Below are positions 26,719 through 36,385 of a DNA stretch of 64,000 bases, piece after piece; positions within the stretch are counted from its first letter, which is position 1, and every line of letters starts with the position of its first letter. Both the position numbers and the translations under genes were made by a program. The notes beneath the pieces were generated by a model. It was not told the origin of the DNA and searched no databases. It saw only the letters and a program-made list of their open reading frames with translations. This DNA comes from Solwaraspora sp. WMMD1047. Lineage in GTDB: Bacteria; Actinomycetota; Actinomycetes; Mycobacteriales; Micromonosporaceae. The stretch is taken from the NCBI RefSeq assembly GCF_029626155.1, contig NZ_JARUBL010000001.1:1054001-1118000 (forward strand), written 5' to 3'.

Positions 26719-28146
26719 TCAGGGGCGGCCCATCCCGCGGTACTCCCAGCCGGCCTGGGTCCAGAGACCGGAGTCGAGGCAGTTGCGCCCGTCGACCACC
26801 CTGCGCCCGGCGACGATCTCGCCGAGGGCGACCGGGTCGGCGTTGCGGAAGTCGGCCCACTCGGTGAGTACGCAGACCAGGTCGGCGTCGCGGGCGGCGT
26901 CGACCATGCTGGCCTCGTAGGTCAGGTCCGGCTGCGCCTTGCGGGCGTTCTCCATCCCCTCCGGGTCGTAGACGCGGACGTCCGCGCCGGCCTTGGCGAG
27001 CAGGTTGGCCACCGCGAGCGAGGGCGCGTCGCGGACGTCGTCGGAGTTGGGCTTGAAGGTGGCGCCGAGCACCGCGACCCGGGTGCCGGAGAGGTCCGGG
27101 CCGGCCGGGCCGTAGCGGCGGCCGAGCAGTTCGGCGGCGAGTTGCAGGACCCGGTTGCGGCGGCGCAGGTTGATCAGGTCGACCTCGTGCAGGAAGCGCA
27201 GCGCCTCACCGGCGCCCAGCTCCTGGGCGCGGGCCTGGAAGGCGCGGATGTCCTTCGGCAGGCAGCCGCCGCCGAAGCCGACTCCGGCCTGCAGGAAGCG
27301 GTTGCCGATCCGGGGGTCGTACCCGATGGCCCGGGCGAGCTGGGTGACGTCGCCGCCGGCGACCTCGCACACCTCGGCCATCGCGTTGATGAAGGAGATC
27401 TTGGTGGCCAGGAAGGCGTTCGCGGCGACCTTGACCAGTTCGGCGGTGGCGAAGTCGGTGACGACCAGCGGCACCTCCCGGTCCTCGGTGGCGGCCAGGT
27501 CGAAGACGCCCTTGTGGGCGGCGTAGAGCATGCCGTTCGCCCACTCGGTCTTGACGCCCACCACGATCCGGTTGGGGCGCAGCACGTCCTCGACGGCGAA
27601 GCCCTCCTGCAGGAACTCGGGGCTCCAGGCCACCTCGACCCCGAGCTCGGCGGGGGCGTGCTTGCCGACCAGCTGCTCGATCCACTCGGCGGTGCCGACC
27701 GGCACGGTGGACTTGCCCACGATCAGCGCCTTACGGGTCAGGTGCTGAGCCAGACCGGTCACCGAAGCCTCGACGTAGGAGAGGTCGGCGCCCATCCCGT
27801 CGGCGCGCTGCGGGGTGCCGACGCAGATGAAGTGCACGTCGCCGAAGTCGGCGGTCTCGGCCATGTCGGTGCTGAACCGCAGCCGGCCGGCGGCCAGGTT
27901 GCGCTTGAGCAGCTCGTCCAGGCCCGCCTCGTGGAACGGGACCTCGCCACCGGCCAGCTTGGCGATCTTCTCCGCGTCGACGTCGAAGCCGATCACGTCG
28001 TAGCCCAGTTCGGCGAAGCAGATGGCGTAGGTCGCGCCCAGGTAGCCGGTGCCGAGGAAGGTGAGCCGGGGGCGGGCCGCGCCGGACGGCGGGGTCACCG
28101 CGGCGATGGCCGGCGTCGGCTGGGTGGTCGGATACGGGATCGTCAC
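26719..28146 (-). CDS. ugd: UDP-glucose 6-dehydrogenase
   Basis: A 475-residue NAD-dependent enzyme oxidising UDP-glucose to UDP-glucuronate for polysaccharide building blocks. The N-terminal Rossmann motif is FLGTGYLGATYAICFAELG. The catalytic cysteine lies in GVGFGGGCLPKDIRAF, with the supporting STVPVGTAEW and FATAELVKVAANAFLATKIS. The C-terminal domain has VLGATFKPNSDDVRDAPS. A proline- and threonine-rich leader of about 25 residues precedes the first domain. The GTG at 28146 has GGAG upstream; a GTG at 28167 is also open. Residues alone do not exclude a relative acting on GDP-mannose, but the pattern is that of UGDH. Confidence 0.9.
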   Translation of the reverse strand: MTIPYPTTQPTPAIAAVTPPSGAARPRLTFLGTGYLGATYAICFAELGYDVIGFDVDAEKIAKLAGGEVPFHEAGLDELLKRNLAAGRLRFSTDMAETADFGDVHFICVGTPQRADGMGADLSYVEASVTGLAQHLTRKALIVGKSTVPVGTAEWIEQLVGKHAPAELGVEVAWSPEFLQEGFAVEDVLRPNRIVVGVKTEWANGMLYAAHKGVFDLAATEDREVPLVVTDFATAELVKVAANAFLATKISFINAMAEVCEVAGGDVTQLARAIGYDPRIGNRFLQAGVGFGGGCLPKDIRAFQARAQELGAGEALRFLHEVDLINLRRRNRVLQLAAELLGRRYGPAGPDLSGTRVAVLGATFKPNSDDVRDAPSLAVANLLAKAGADVRVYDPEGMENARKAQPDLTYEASMVDAARDADLVCVLTEWADFRNADPVALGEIVAGRRVVDGRNCLDSGLWTQAGWEYRGMGRP

Positions 28147-28522
28147 GCCTGTGTTCTCCGCTCGCACTGGCGGCGCTTCGCGTCGCGGTTGGGAGTGCGG
28201 TGCCGTGGATCGGGCACCGGCTTATCGGTGGACATGTTAGGTGCTGCGTGCCGGTCGGGGTCCATCTGCCTGGTTTCTGGCCTAGTCACTCCCGACAACG
28301 ACAGGTGGTTGAGCCTACGCGGGTGACCGGTGCGGCTGAGCGCAGGTCGGCATCTTCACCCCGCCTGCCGGCCGGACCAGAGTGCCGGAAGTGTGCCGAT
28401 CGTGCAACGTCCCGGCCCGTCGCGATGGTCGCGGGCGGTTCCGATGAATAGTTACCGGCCGGTACGATGCTGGTGGCGGATGCGGAACACCAACGGGCGG
28501 AAACACCAACGGGAGGGCCGTG
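28147..28522. other. divergent intergenic region of 376 bp
   Basis: It separates ugd from the acyl-CoA dehydrogenase gene and holds both promoters. TACGAT at 28463-28468 is a possible -10 box for the dehydrogenase. An 11-bp direct repeat, ACACCAACGGG, occurs at 28487-28497 and 28503-28513 just ahead of that gene. I see no ORF of interest. Confidence 0.4.
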
Positions 28523-29689
28523 ATGGGCCAGGAGCCGGCGTTCGACGTCTACCAGCTACCCGAGGAGTACGAGGAGGTCAGGGCCGCGGTCCGGGAGGTC
28601 TGCGCGGCCCGGGTCGCGCCGAACGCGGCCGAGGCGGACGAGACCGGGGAGTTCCCCAAGCCGTCGTACGAGGCGCTGCGCGCCGCCGACTTCCACGCCC
28701 CGCACATCCCGGTCTCCTACGGCGGCGCCGGGGCGGACGCGCTGGCCACCGCGATCGTGATCGAGGAGGTGGCCCGGGCCTGCGCGGCCTCCTCGCTGAT
28801 CCCGGCGGTGAACAAGCTGGGCACCATGCCGCTGCTGCTCAGCGGCTCCGACGACCTCAACCGTCGCTACCTGACACCGGTGGCCGAGGGCGCGGCGATG
28901 TTCTCGTACTGCCTCTCCGAGCCGGACGCCGGCAGCGACGCCGCGGCCATGACCACCCGGGCGGAGCGTGATGGGGATCACTACATCCTCAACGGGGTCA
29001 AGCGGTGGATCACCAACGCCGGGGTCTCCGAGTTCTACACCGTCTTCGCGGTGACCGACCCGACCGCGCGGTCCCGCGGCATCTCGGCCTTCGTGGTCGA
29101 GAAGTCCGACCCCGGGGTGAGCTTCGGGGCGCCGGAGAAGAAGCTGGGCATCAAGGGCTCGCCGACCCGCGAGGTGTACCTCGACAACGTCCGGGTGCCG
29201 GCCGACCGGATGATCGGCGCCCCGGGCACCGGGTTCGCCACGGCGATGCGGACCCTGGACCACACCCGGGTCACCATCGCCGCGCAGGCGCTCGGCATCG
29301 CCCAGGGCGCGTTCGACTACGCGACCGACTACGTCCGGCAGCGCCGGCAGTTCGGCAAGCCGGTCGCCGACTTCCAGGGCATCCAGTTCATGGTCGCCGA
29401 CATGGGGATGAAGCTGGCGGCGGCCCGCCAACTGACGTACGCGGCCGCGGCCCGGTCCGAGCGCGGCGACGCCGACCTGACCTTCTACGGCGCGGCGGCC
29501 AAGTGCTTCGCCTCGGACGCGGCGATGGAGATCACCACGGACGCGGTGCAACTGCTCGGCGGGTACGGCTACACCCGCGACTACCCGGTCGAGCGGATGA
29601 TGCGGGACGCCAAGATCACCCAGATCTACGAGGGCACCAATCAGATCCAGCGGGTCGTGATGGCCCGCCAACTACTCAAGGACGCCTGA
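28523..29689 (+). CDS. acyl-CoA dehydrogenase
   Basis: An FAD flavoenzyme of 388 residues introducing the alpha-beta double bond in acyl-CoA. The two family signatures are present: [16 protein letters not shown] and the C-terminal [17 protein letters not shown]. The catalytic base is the glutamate in [11 protein letters not shown], the position used by short-, medium- and branched-chain enzymes. In M. tuberculosis a fadE gene, fadE25, lies beside purE and purK, and here the same type lies about 7 kb from them. The ATG at 28523 follows GGAGGG. Chain-length preference is not predictable. Confidence 0.92.
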   Translation: MGQEPAFDVYQLPEEYEEVRAAVREVCAARVAPNAAEADETGEFPKPSYEALRAADFHAPHIPVSYGGAGADALATAIVIEEVARACAASSLIPAVNKLGTMPLLLSGSDDLNRRYLTPVAEGAAMFSYCLSEPDAGSDAAAMTTRAERDGDHYILNGVKRWITNAGVSEFYTVFAVTDPTARSRGISAFVVEKSDPGVSFGAPEKKLGIKGSPTREVYLDNVRVPADRMIGAPGTGFATAMRTLDHTRVTIAAQALGIAQGAFDYATDYVRQRRQFGKPVADFQGIQFMVADMGMKLAAARQLTYAAAARSERGDADLTFYGAAAKCFASDAAMEITTDAVQLLGGYGYTRDYPVERMMRDAKITQIYEGTNQIQRVVMARQLLKDA

Positions 29690-29704
29690 GCCCGGCCCGT
29701 TACC

Positions 29705-30721
29705 TCAGGTCAGCCGGCGGGTGGTTTCCGGATCGTCGGGTGGCGCCGCCGGGTCGACCGGCGGGGCGGTCGGCGTGGCGTGCCCCGGCGGCGGGTACGC
29801 GGCCGGCGGCGGCGGGGTGCCGGTCAGCGGCCGGGTGTCCCCGGACAGGTCCTCGGTCGGCCGCTCGGCGCCCCCACCGCCCAGCGCCACGGTCCGGTCG
29901 GTGCCCTCGCCGAGGGCCATGGTCCGGTCGGTGCCGGCGTCGTCCGCCGGCGTCGGCCGGCTGCCGCCGAGCGGACCGAGCCGGGTGGTCGTCTCCTCGT
30001 CGGACGCCGGTCCAGGCCGCGTCGCCGCCAGCGGGTGGTGCCCCGGGCCGGCCGGCGGGTACGGCCCGGGTGGCTGATGGTGGCCGGCGCCGGGCGGCGG
30101 ATACGCCTGACCCCCCGGATGGCCGCCGACCCCCGGATGGCCGCCGACCCCCGGAAATCCGCCGGACCCGGGTGCCGCCGGGTACGGCCCGGAACCGGGA
30201 TACGGGGCGGGAGCGCCATACGGGTCGGGGGGCGGGAACGGCGGGCTGCCGGTCGGGAACCCGGCCTGGTGCTCGGCGTGGTGGGCCGGCTGGCCGGCGT
30301 ACAGGGCGGGGACCCGGTCGTAGCGCCGCCAGCGGCGCGGGCTGAAGATGGTCGCCAGCAGCGGGACGGCCAACAGCGCCGCGTACCCCTCGGCGGGATA
30401 GGGCAGCGGGTTGGCGATCCCGAGGAGCTCGTCCAGACCGGTGTTCAGGTAGCTGCCGTACGGATCGAGCGTGGACCAGACCACCATCCCCAGGAAGGCG
30501 AGCCCGGCCAGGACCGGTCCGACCGGCGACAGCCGGGGCAGGATCAGCAGCGCGTAGCAGACCCCGGCGGCCAGCAGCGCGGCACCACCGAGCGCCAGCT
30601 CCCACCGCAGGTCGTCACCCCGGCCGCGGTCCGGCAGGTACTCGCTGAGTCCGTAGCCGGTCAGCAGCCAGATCACCGGGGCCAGGATCACCGACAGCAG
30701 CAGCGAACCGAGGTGCCGCAT
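29705..30721 (-). CDS. four-helix membrane protein with long disordered tail, paralogue A
   Basis: A 338-residue protein whose first 150 residues hold four membrane helices, starting MRHLGSLLLSVILAP and including ALGGAALLAAGVCYALLILP. Then comes a motif shared with its neighbour (FSPRRWRRYD), and about 180 residues of proline-, glycine- and tyrosine-rich sequence with GVGGHPGVGGHPGG-type repeats. The tail has several T-R-x-L/T-x-A-L-G segments near the end that may be phosphorylated on threonine. The ATG at 30721 follows GGGAGG. Function unknown. It ends 15 bp from the convergent acyl-CoA dehydrogenase. Confidence 0.75.
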   Translation of the reverse strand: MRHLGSLLLSVILAPVIWLLTGYGLSEYLPDRGRGDDLRWELALGGAALLAAGVCYALLILPRLSPVGPVLAGLAFLGMVVWSTLDPYGSYLNTGLDELLGIANPLPYPAEGYAALLAVPLLATIFSPRRWRRYDRVPALYAGQPAHHAEHQAGFPTGSPPFPPPDPYGAPAPYPGSGPYPAAPGSGGFPGVGGHPGVGGHPGGQAYPPPGAGHHQPPGPYPPAGPGHHPLAATRPGPASDEETTTRLGPLGGSRPTPADDAGTDRTMALGEGTDRTVALGGGGAERPTEDLSGDTRPLTGTPPPPAAYPPPGHATPTAPPVDPAAPPDDPETTRRLT

Positions 30722-30794
30722 CCGACCTCCCATCCTGGGCGCGTGCAGCGCACGGTACCGCGCCCCGGCCACCCCTGGCAGCGGTTCCACAGCG

Positions 30795-30884
30795 GCAGGA
30801 CGGCAGGCGCGGCAGGACGGCAGGCGGGGCAGGACGGCAGGCGGGGCAGGACGGCAGGCGGGGCAGGACGGCAGGCGGGGCAGG
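30795..30884. repeat. 17-bp minisatellite, five copies
   Basis: Five contiguous copies of GCAGGACGGCAGGCGGG (the first with one change) at 30795-30879, plus a partial copy. The period is not a multiple of three, and the repeats sit upstream of one membrane gene and downstream of its paralogue, so they are non-coding. Confidence 0.9.
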
Positions 30885-30941
30885 CGTGGCAAGGATCAGG
30901 GCGCCCCGATGGGAGGATCAGGGCGCCCGGTGGGATCAGGA

Positions 30942-31616
30942 TCAGTCGGTGCCGCCGTCCGGACGGCTGCCCGCCCGGGGCGGGGCCGACCACGGCGACT
31001 CGCCGTCGCGCCGTACCGGTGACACCGGCGCGGGCGGGGGCGGCGGCATCGGCCGGGGGTAGCCGAGCGTCGGCGGGTCGGTGTCCGGGTCGGCCGGGCG
31101 GCCCGGACCGGGCGGGTCGAGGTCGGTGCGGGTGGGCTCGTCGTCCGCCGTGCCGGCCATCGGCGGCGGCGGCAGCGGGCCCGGGGCGGCCACCGGCCAG
31201 CGGCGCCAGCGCTGGACGCTGAACGCCGCCATCAGCAGCGCCGCCCCGACCAGGAAGAGGGTGCCGTTCTCGACCGGCAGCAGCAGCGGCACCGGGTCGC
31301 CGAAGAGGCTCCAGTTGGTCGGCACCGCGTCCTGGACGGCGAACGGGTCGACGAAGTGGCCGACGTACGGGCCGACCAGCAGCAGGCCCGCGGTGACCGG
31401 ACCGAGCGGGGAGAAGCGCAGCGTGCCCAGCACGCCCAGCAGGACGCCGATCACCGCCAGGTAGACGGCCGGCTCGATCAGGTTGGCGGTGTTGTAGGTG
31501 CCGACCTCGGCCCACCGGTCGACGGTCCGGCTCGACCCGTCCTGACCCAGGGCGATCAGTACCCAGGCCAGCGGCGCCACCGCCACTCCGGCGAGGAAGC
31601 TCCAGAGATGTCGCAT
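30942..31616 (-). CDS. four-helix membrane protein, paralogue B
   Basis: A 224-residue protein with the same plan as the downstream paralogue. It starts MRHLWSFLAGVAVAPLAWVL, has four helices in the first 145 residues, the segment FSVQRWRRWP at the end of the last helix, and a shorter proline-rich acidic tail. Both share the RFSPLGPV/RLSPVGPV motif between helices 2 and 3, which supports a tandem duplication followed by divergence. The ATG at 31616 lies beyond a long spurious upstream extension. Function unknown; the opposite-strand acetoacetyl-CoA synthetase starts 186 bp away. Confidence 0.72.
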   Translation of the reverse strand: MRHLWSFLAGVAVAPLAWVLIALGQDGSSRTVDRWAEVGTYNTANLIEPAVYLAVIGVLLGVLGTLRFSPLGPVTAGLLLVGPYVGHFVDPFAVQDAVPTNWSLFGDPVPLLLPVENGTLFLVGAALLMAAFSVQRWRRWPVAAPGPLPPPPMAGTADDEPTRTDLDPPGPGRPADPDTDPPTLGYPRPMPPPPPAPVSPVRRDGESPWSAPPRAGSRPDGGTD

Positions 31617-31801
31617 CCGCGCACCGTACCGTTTTCGGCGCGGATAACCGACCGGCCACCCGGCCGGGTCCGAGCTGAATAGGTGGCTCCCGCGGGTGGC
31701 CGCCCCGGCGGTGCCGCAGGTGATCTGCCCGGATAATGAGATGGCGGTGCGGCCGCAACGACGCGGCCGGCCGGTGCGGGATCCGGGAGGAGTGGACAAC
31801 C

Positions 31802-33808
31802 GTGGGCGAGGTGCTGTGGTCGCCGCCGGCCGACGTACGCGAAACGTCCGGGATCGGTGACTATCTGGATTGGTTGCGGGTGAACCGGGGCCTGGAGTTC
31901 GCCGACTATCCGGCGCTCTGGGAGTGGTCGGTCACCGATCTGGACGGTTTCTGGCGGTCGGTCTGGGACTACTTCGGGATCGTCGCGCACACCGAGCCGA
32001 CCAGCACCCTGGCCGACGCCACCATGCCCGGCGCGCGCTGGTTTCCCGGCGCCACCCTGAACTACGCCGAGCACGTGCTGCGGATGCCCGGCCGGGCCGA
32101 CCAGGACGAGGTGGTGATCGGGGAGAGCCAGACCCGGCCGCCGGTCACCCGCACGGCCGCGCAACTGCGCGACGAGGTACGCCGGATCCGGGCCGGCCTG
32201 CGCCGGCTCGGGGTCGGCCGGGGTGACCGGGTGGCCGCGTACGCGCCGAACATTCCCGAGACGTTCGCGCTGATGCTCGCCACCACCAGCCTGGGGGCGG
32301 TCTTCTCCTCCTGCGCGCCCGAGTTCGGCACCCGCAGCGTCACCGACCGGTGGCGGCAGATCGAGCCGAAGGTGCTGGTGGCCGTGGACGGTTACCGGTA
32401 CGGCGACAAGGCGGTGGACCGCCGGCTGGAGGTGGCCGCGATCCGCCGGGAGCTGCCGTCGGTCGGGCACACCGTGCTGCTGGACTACCTGTACCCGGGG
32501 GCCGGGCCGGCCGACGAGGACGGCCCGGGGGTGGTGCTGGACTGGGCGGAGCTGGCCGCGCCGACCGACGAGCCGCTGACCTTCGAGGCGGTGCCGTTCG
32601 ACCACCCGCTCTACGTGCTCTACTCCTCGGGCACCACGGGGCTGCCCAAGCCGATCGTGCACGGCCACGGCGGCATCCTGCTGGAACACCTGAAGATGCT
32701 GGCGCTGCACCACGACATCGGCCCGGCGGACCGGTTCTTCTGGTTCACCACCACCGGCTGGATGATGTGGAACTTCCTGGTCTCCGGCCCGGCGGTCGGC
32801 GCGACGATCGTGCTCTTCGACGGCAACCCGGCCCATCCCGACCTGGGCGAGCTGTGGCGGCTGGCGGCCCGGACCGGCACCACCTACTTCGGCACCTCGG
32901 CGCCGTTCCTGCTGGCCTGCCGCAAGGCGGGCCTGCGGCCGGCGGAGCTGGCCGACCTGTCCGGGCTGCGGGGCATCGGTTCGACCGGCGCGCCGCTGCC
33001 GGCGGAGGGGTTCACCTGGGTGTACGAGGCGGTCGGCGACCGGCTCCAACTCCAGTCGCTGTCGGGCGGCACCGACGTCTGCACCGGCTTCGTCGGCGGG
33101 GTCGCGCTGTTGCCGGTCCGGGCCGGGGAGATCGCCTGCCGCTGCCTGGGTGCGCGGGTGGAGGCCCGCGGCGAGGACGGCGTGCCGGTGGTCGGCCAGC
33201 TCGGCGAGCTGGTGATCACCGCACCGATGCCGAGCATGCCGGTCGGCTTCTGGAACGACCCGGACGGCCGCCGCTACCGGGAGGCGTACTTCGACGTGTA
33301 TCCGGGCGTCTGGCGACACGGTGACTGGATCACCATCAACGAGCGGGGTGGCTGTGTGATCACCGGCCGGTCGGACGCGACCCTGAACCGGGGCGGGGTG
33401 CGGCTCGGCACGGCCGAGTTCTACTCGGTGGTGGAGGGGCTGCCGGAGGTGTTGGACTCGGTGGTGATCCACCTGGAGGATCCCGCCGGTGGACCCGGTG
33501 ACCTGCTGCTCTTCGTGGTGCTCGCGGAGGGGTTGGAGCTGGATGATCCGCTGCGTTCGCGGCTGGTCCGCGAGTTGCGCACGGCGCTGTCGCCCCGGCA
33601 CGTGCCGGACGAGATCCACCAGGTCCGGGCGGTGCCGCGCACGCTCTCGGCGAAGAAGCTGGAGGTGCCGGTGAAGAAGATCCTCACCGGTACGCCGGTG
33701 GAGTCGGCGGCCGCCCCCGGGGCGCTCGCCAATCCGGAGTCGCTGCTGGCGTTCGAGGGCTTCGCGGCGGCCCGGGCGGCCGGTGGGGGAGCCGGCCGGT
33801 CCGGCTGA
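31802..33808 (+). CDS. acetoacetyl-CoA synthetase
   Basis: A 668-residue member of the ANL adenylate-forming superfamily that activates acetoacetate. The N-terminal cap is GEVLWSPPADVRETSGIGDY, as in AACS. The ATP-binding loop is VLYSSGTTGLPKPIVHGHGG. Further marks are TTTGWMMWNFLVSG, the acetoacetate-type LSGGTDVCTGFVGG, and the hinge and lysine region with GRSDATLNRGGVRLGTAEFY and the final RTLSAKKLEVPVKKIL. It differs from acetyl-CoA synthetase by this LSGGTD segment and its length. The GTG at 31802 follows GGGAGGAG. It could let the cell reuse ketone bodies or storage-polymer breakdown products. Confidence 0.9.
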   Translation: MGEVLWSPPADVRETSGIGDYLDWLRVNRGLEFADYPALWEWSVTDLDGFWRSVWDYFGIVAHTEPTSTLADATMPGARWFPGATLNYAEHVLRMPGRADQDEVVIGESQTRPPVTRTAAQLRDEVRRIRAGLRRLGVGRGDRVAAYAPNIPETFALMLATTSLGAVFSSCAPEFGTRSVTDRWRQIEPKVLVAVDGYRYGDKAVDRRLEVAAIRRELPSVGHTVLLDYLYPGAGPADEDGPGVVLDWAELAAPTDEPLTFEAVPFDHPLYVLYSSGTTGLPKPIVHGHGGILLEHLKMLALHHDIGPADRFFWFTTTGWMMWNFLVSGPAVGATIVLFDGNPAHPDLGELWRLAARTGTTYFGTSAPFLLACRKAGLRPAELADLSGLRGIGSTGAPLPAEGFTWVYEAVGDRLQLQSLSGGTDVCTGFVGGVALLPVRAGEIACRCLGARVEARGEDGVPVVGQLGELVITAPMPSMPVGFWNDPDGRRYREAYFDVYPGVWRHGDWITINERGGCVITGRSDATLNRGGVRLGTAEFYSVVEGLPEVLDSVVIHLEDPAGGPGDLLLFVVLAEGLELDDPLRSRLVRELRTALSPRHVPDEIHQVRAVPRTLSAKKLEVPVKKILTGTPVESAAAPGALANPESLLAFEGFAAARAAGGGAGRSG

Positions 33809-33934
33809 CGGGACCGGCCGGCGAGGATCGGTTGATGGCGGTGGTCCGGTCGGTCGGCCGGCACCGGCCGGATGCCCGCGATCTTGACCGGTCGGCGGGC
33901 AACTGGGGCACCCTGCTCGCGCGTCTCATCCGTC

Positions 33935-34261
33935 GTGGGCACGTACCTGCGACTGACGATCACCGACACGCCGAGCAACGCTCCGGTCGGACCGCTCGCC
34001 ATGATCCCGACCTCCCGGGCGACCCGGACCGTCTGGTGCCATCTGCCGGCGGACTGGGTGACCGACGGGGCGCTGCGACCGGGCCGGCGGGAGATCCTGC
34101 TGGCCCAGCTCGCCGCGCCGCGCTGGGTCGTACTCGAGGTGGAGGAGCGACTGCTCTCGGAGCGCGAGGCGCGGGAGCGGCCGTGGCTCGACGACCTCGC
34201 GGCCTTCTGCCGCTACGGCGCGGACGGCGCCGCGCGCCCGGTGACCGCCCGCGAACTGTAG
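33935..34261 (+). CDS. small hypothetical protein, 108 aa
   Basis: A soluble protein without recognised domains. It opens with a strand-rich YLRLTITDTPSN, then WCHLPADWVTDGALRPGRRE and a helical, acidic-basic stretch EERLLSEREARERPWLDDLA. I choose the GTG at 33935; the frame is open further upstream to 33872, so the start is uncertain. It ends 50 bp before the stop of the convergent TIGR03089 gene. Codon use matches its neighbours, so it is probably real, but I cannot name a family. Confidence 0.5.
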   Translation: MGTYLRLTITDTPSNAPVGPLAMIPTSRATRTVWCHLPADWVTDGALRPGRREILLAQLAAPRWVVLEVEERLLSEREARERPWLDDLAAFCRYGADGAARPVTAREL

Positions 34262-34311
34262 GCGCCGCGCGGCGGTGGTGCATCCCGTCGGGCCGGGCCG
34301 CGGTCGGCCCG

Positions 34312-35004
34312 TCAGGCCAGGCTGAGGCCGACCCGTTCGGTGGTGATCCGGTCGGCCAGCCGGGTCCGGTCGAGGCGGGCGCAGAGCACCACGCTGGCGC
34401 CGGCGGTCAGCGGGGCGAGCAGCCAGTCGACCGGGTCGGGGTGCCGGTCGGCGTCGATCAGCACCCGCGCGCCCGGCCCGATCCCCAGCTCCGTGGCGCG
34501 CCGGGCCGCGCGGGCGACCAGCTCCGTGTCCCCCGGCCCTTCCGGGGGGTACGGGGTGAAATGGTCGCCGTGTCCGCGGACCTCGACCACGTAGTCGGCC
34601 CAGCCGGCCGGCACCTGGCGCAGCGGGGCGGCCAGCGGGGCGAGCGCCAGGGCGTACCGGTCGCCGGCCGGCCAGGCGGACGCCGCGTCGATCCGGTCGG
34701 CGGCGGCGAAGAGCACGTCCACCGGTGCCGGCCCGGTCGGCTGCACGGAGAGCCGGGCCGACCAGCAGCCGAGCAGCACGGCGGCGGTCTGCCAGTGCGG
34801 CGGCAGCAGCACCCCGGCCCGGTCCCCGGGGGCCAGGCCGACCCCGTCGACGAGCAGATTCGCGGTCTTGGCCACCCAGTTGGCCAAGGTCGTCCCGGAC
34901 AGCTCGGTGCGGTCCCCGACGGCGTCGTCGTACCAGGTCAGCAGCGGTCGGGTCGGGTCGGTGGCGAGGGCATCGGCGAACACCCGGGCAAGGTCGTCGG
35001 TCAT
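34312..35004 (-). CDS. TIGR03089-family protein (truncated adenylation fold)
   Basis: A 230-residue protein resembling the N-terminal part of an acyl-CoA synthetase, as in the actinobacterial family TIGR03089. It has LLTWYDDAVGDRTELSGTTL, a NWVAKTANLL helix, and GDRAGVLLPPHWQTAAVLLG, but no ATP-binding SGTTG loop and no C-terminal domain, so it cannot adenylate on its own. In M. tuberculosis its relative, Rv3268, also lies in the neighbourhood of manB and the cell-wall glycosyltransferase gene. Here it is divergent from the glycosyltransferase. A structural or regulatory role is a guess. Confidence 0.8.
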   Translation of the reverse strand: MTDDLARVFADALATDPTRPLLTWYDDAVGDRTELSGTTLANWVAKTANLLVDGVGLAPGDRAGVLLPPHWQTAAVLLGCWSARLSVQPTGPAPVDVLFAAADRIDAASAWPAGDRYALALAPLAAPLRQVPAGWADYVVEVRGHGDHFTPYPPEGPGDTELVARAARRATELGIGPGARVLIDADRHPDPVDWLLAPLTAGASVVLCARLDRTRLADRITTERVGLSLA

Positions 35005-35150
35005 CGCCGCCGACGATACCGAGCGGGTCGCTGTGGACGGCTTGTCCGCCGCGCGGCGTACGCTTGGGGTCAGTGTTGTTCACCACAGCCGTGGTGTCCG
35101 GGTTCCACCCGGTTGATGTCCGCGAGTTCCACCAGCTGAGGAGTTGCCCC

Positions 35151-36296
35151 GTGACCCCCGGTCGCCCGCCCCGCGTGCTCATCGACGCTACGAGCGTTCC
35201 CGCTGACCGGGGCGGAGTCGGCAGATACGTCGATGGACTGCTCGGTGCGCTGGGCAAGGTCGCCGGCACCGGCGTCGATCTCGTGGTGGTCAGCCTGCGC
35301 ACCGACGCCGAGCGGTACGGGCGGATGCTGCCGGCCGCCGAGGTGCTTCCGGCGCCGGCCGCGGTGGCGCACCGGCCGGCCCGGTTGGCCTGGGAACAGA
35401 CCGGGTTGCCGCTGCTCGCCCAGCAGGTCGGCGCGGAGGTGCTGCACTCGCCCTTCTACACCTGCCCGCTGCGGGCGGGCTGCCCGGTGACGGTGACGGT
35501 GCACGACGCGACCTTCTTCACCGAGCCGGAGCACTACGACAAGTCCCGGCGGACCTTCTTCCGCAGCGCGATCAAGACATCGCTGCGTCGGGCGGACCGG
35601 GTGATCGTGCCGAGCAAGGCCACCCGGGACGAGCTGATCCGGTTGCTGGACGCCGACCCGACCCGGATCGACGTCGCCTACCACGGGGTCGACCAGGGGG
35701 CGTTCCACGCGCCGACCGAGGAGGAGAAGGCCCGGGTGCGGGCCCGGCTCGGGCTGGGCGACGGCAGTTACGTCGCCTTTCTGGGCGCCAAGGAGCCGCG
35801 CAAGAACGTGCCGAACCTGATCCGGGGCTGGGTGTTGGCGGTCAAGGACCGGGCCAATCCGCCGGCGCTGGTGGTGGCGGGCGGGCAGGGGCACGACGAC
35901 GACATCGACGGGGCGGTGGCCGACGTCCCCGGTCATCTGCGGCTGCTGCGCCCCGGCTATCTGCGCTACGCGGACCTGCCGGGCTTCCTGGGTGGGGCGC
36001 TGGTGGCCGCGTACCCGTCCTATGGCGAGGGTTTCGGGCTGCCGATCCTGGAGGCGATGGCGTGCGCCGCCCCGGTGCTCACCACTCCCCGGCTGTCGCT
36101 GCCGGAGGTGGGTGGCGACGCGGTGGCCTACACCAGCGAGGACCCCGAGCAGATCGGCGCGGACCTGGCCGCCCTGCTCGACGATGAGCCACGCCGGCTG
36201 GCGTTGGCCAAGGCGGGCTTCGACCGGGCCAAGGAGTTCACCTGGGAGTCCAGTGCCGACGTGCACATCGCGGCGTGGAGCCGGGCCCGGAACTGA
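35151..36296 (+). CDS. GT4-family glycosyltransferase
   Basis: A 381-residue cytoplasmic GT-B glycosyltransferase. It has the N-terminal glycine loop DRGGVGRYVDGLLGAL, the mid-protein FLGAKEPRKNVPNLIRGW at the start of the donor domain, and the E-x7-E signature GEGFGLPILEAMACAAPV. The GTG at 35151 has TGAGGAG upstream, so I drop the long extension of the frame. The adjacent gene makes GDP-mannose, so the donor is probably a GDP-sugar and the enzyme a mannosyl- or rhamnosyl-transferase for cell-wall or capsular glycan. This is inference from context. Confidence 0.88.
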   Translation: MTPGRPPRVLIDATSVPADRGGVGRYVDGLLGALGKVAGTGVDLVVVSLRTDAERYGRMLPAAEVLPAPAAVAHRPARLAWEQTGLPLLAQQVGAEVLHSPFYTCPLRAGCPVTVTVHDATFFTEPEHYDKSRRTFFRSAIKTSLRRADRVIVPSKATRDELIRLLDADPTRIDVAYHGVDQGAFHAPTEEEKARVRARLGLGDGSYVAFLGAKEPRKNVPNLIRGWVLAVKDRANPPALVVAGGQGHDDDIDGAVADVPGHLRLLRPGYLRYADLPGFLGGALVAAYPSYGEGFGLPILEAMACAAPVLTTPRLSLPEVGGDAVAYTSEDPEQIGADLAALLDDEPRRLALAKAGFDRAKEFTWESSADVHIAAWSRARN

Positions 36297-36385
36297 CCGC
36301 TGGTCACGTAGAGTGAAGATAACGGTCCGTCCAACTGTCCGACAAGTGCGCCGTACCTGGCGGGTCGGTCCGGCATGATGTGCTG

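Noticed and set aside
30795-30884. CRISPR array
   Set aside because: Units are contiguous with no spacers, only 17 bp long, and no cas genes are present.
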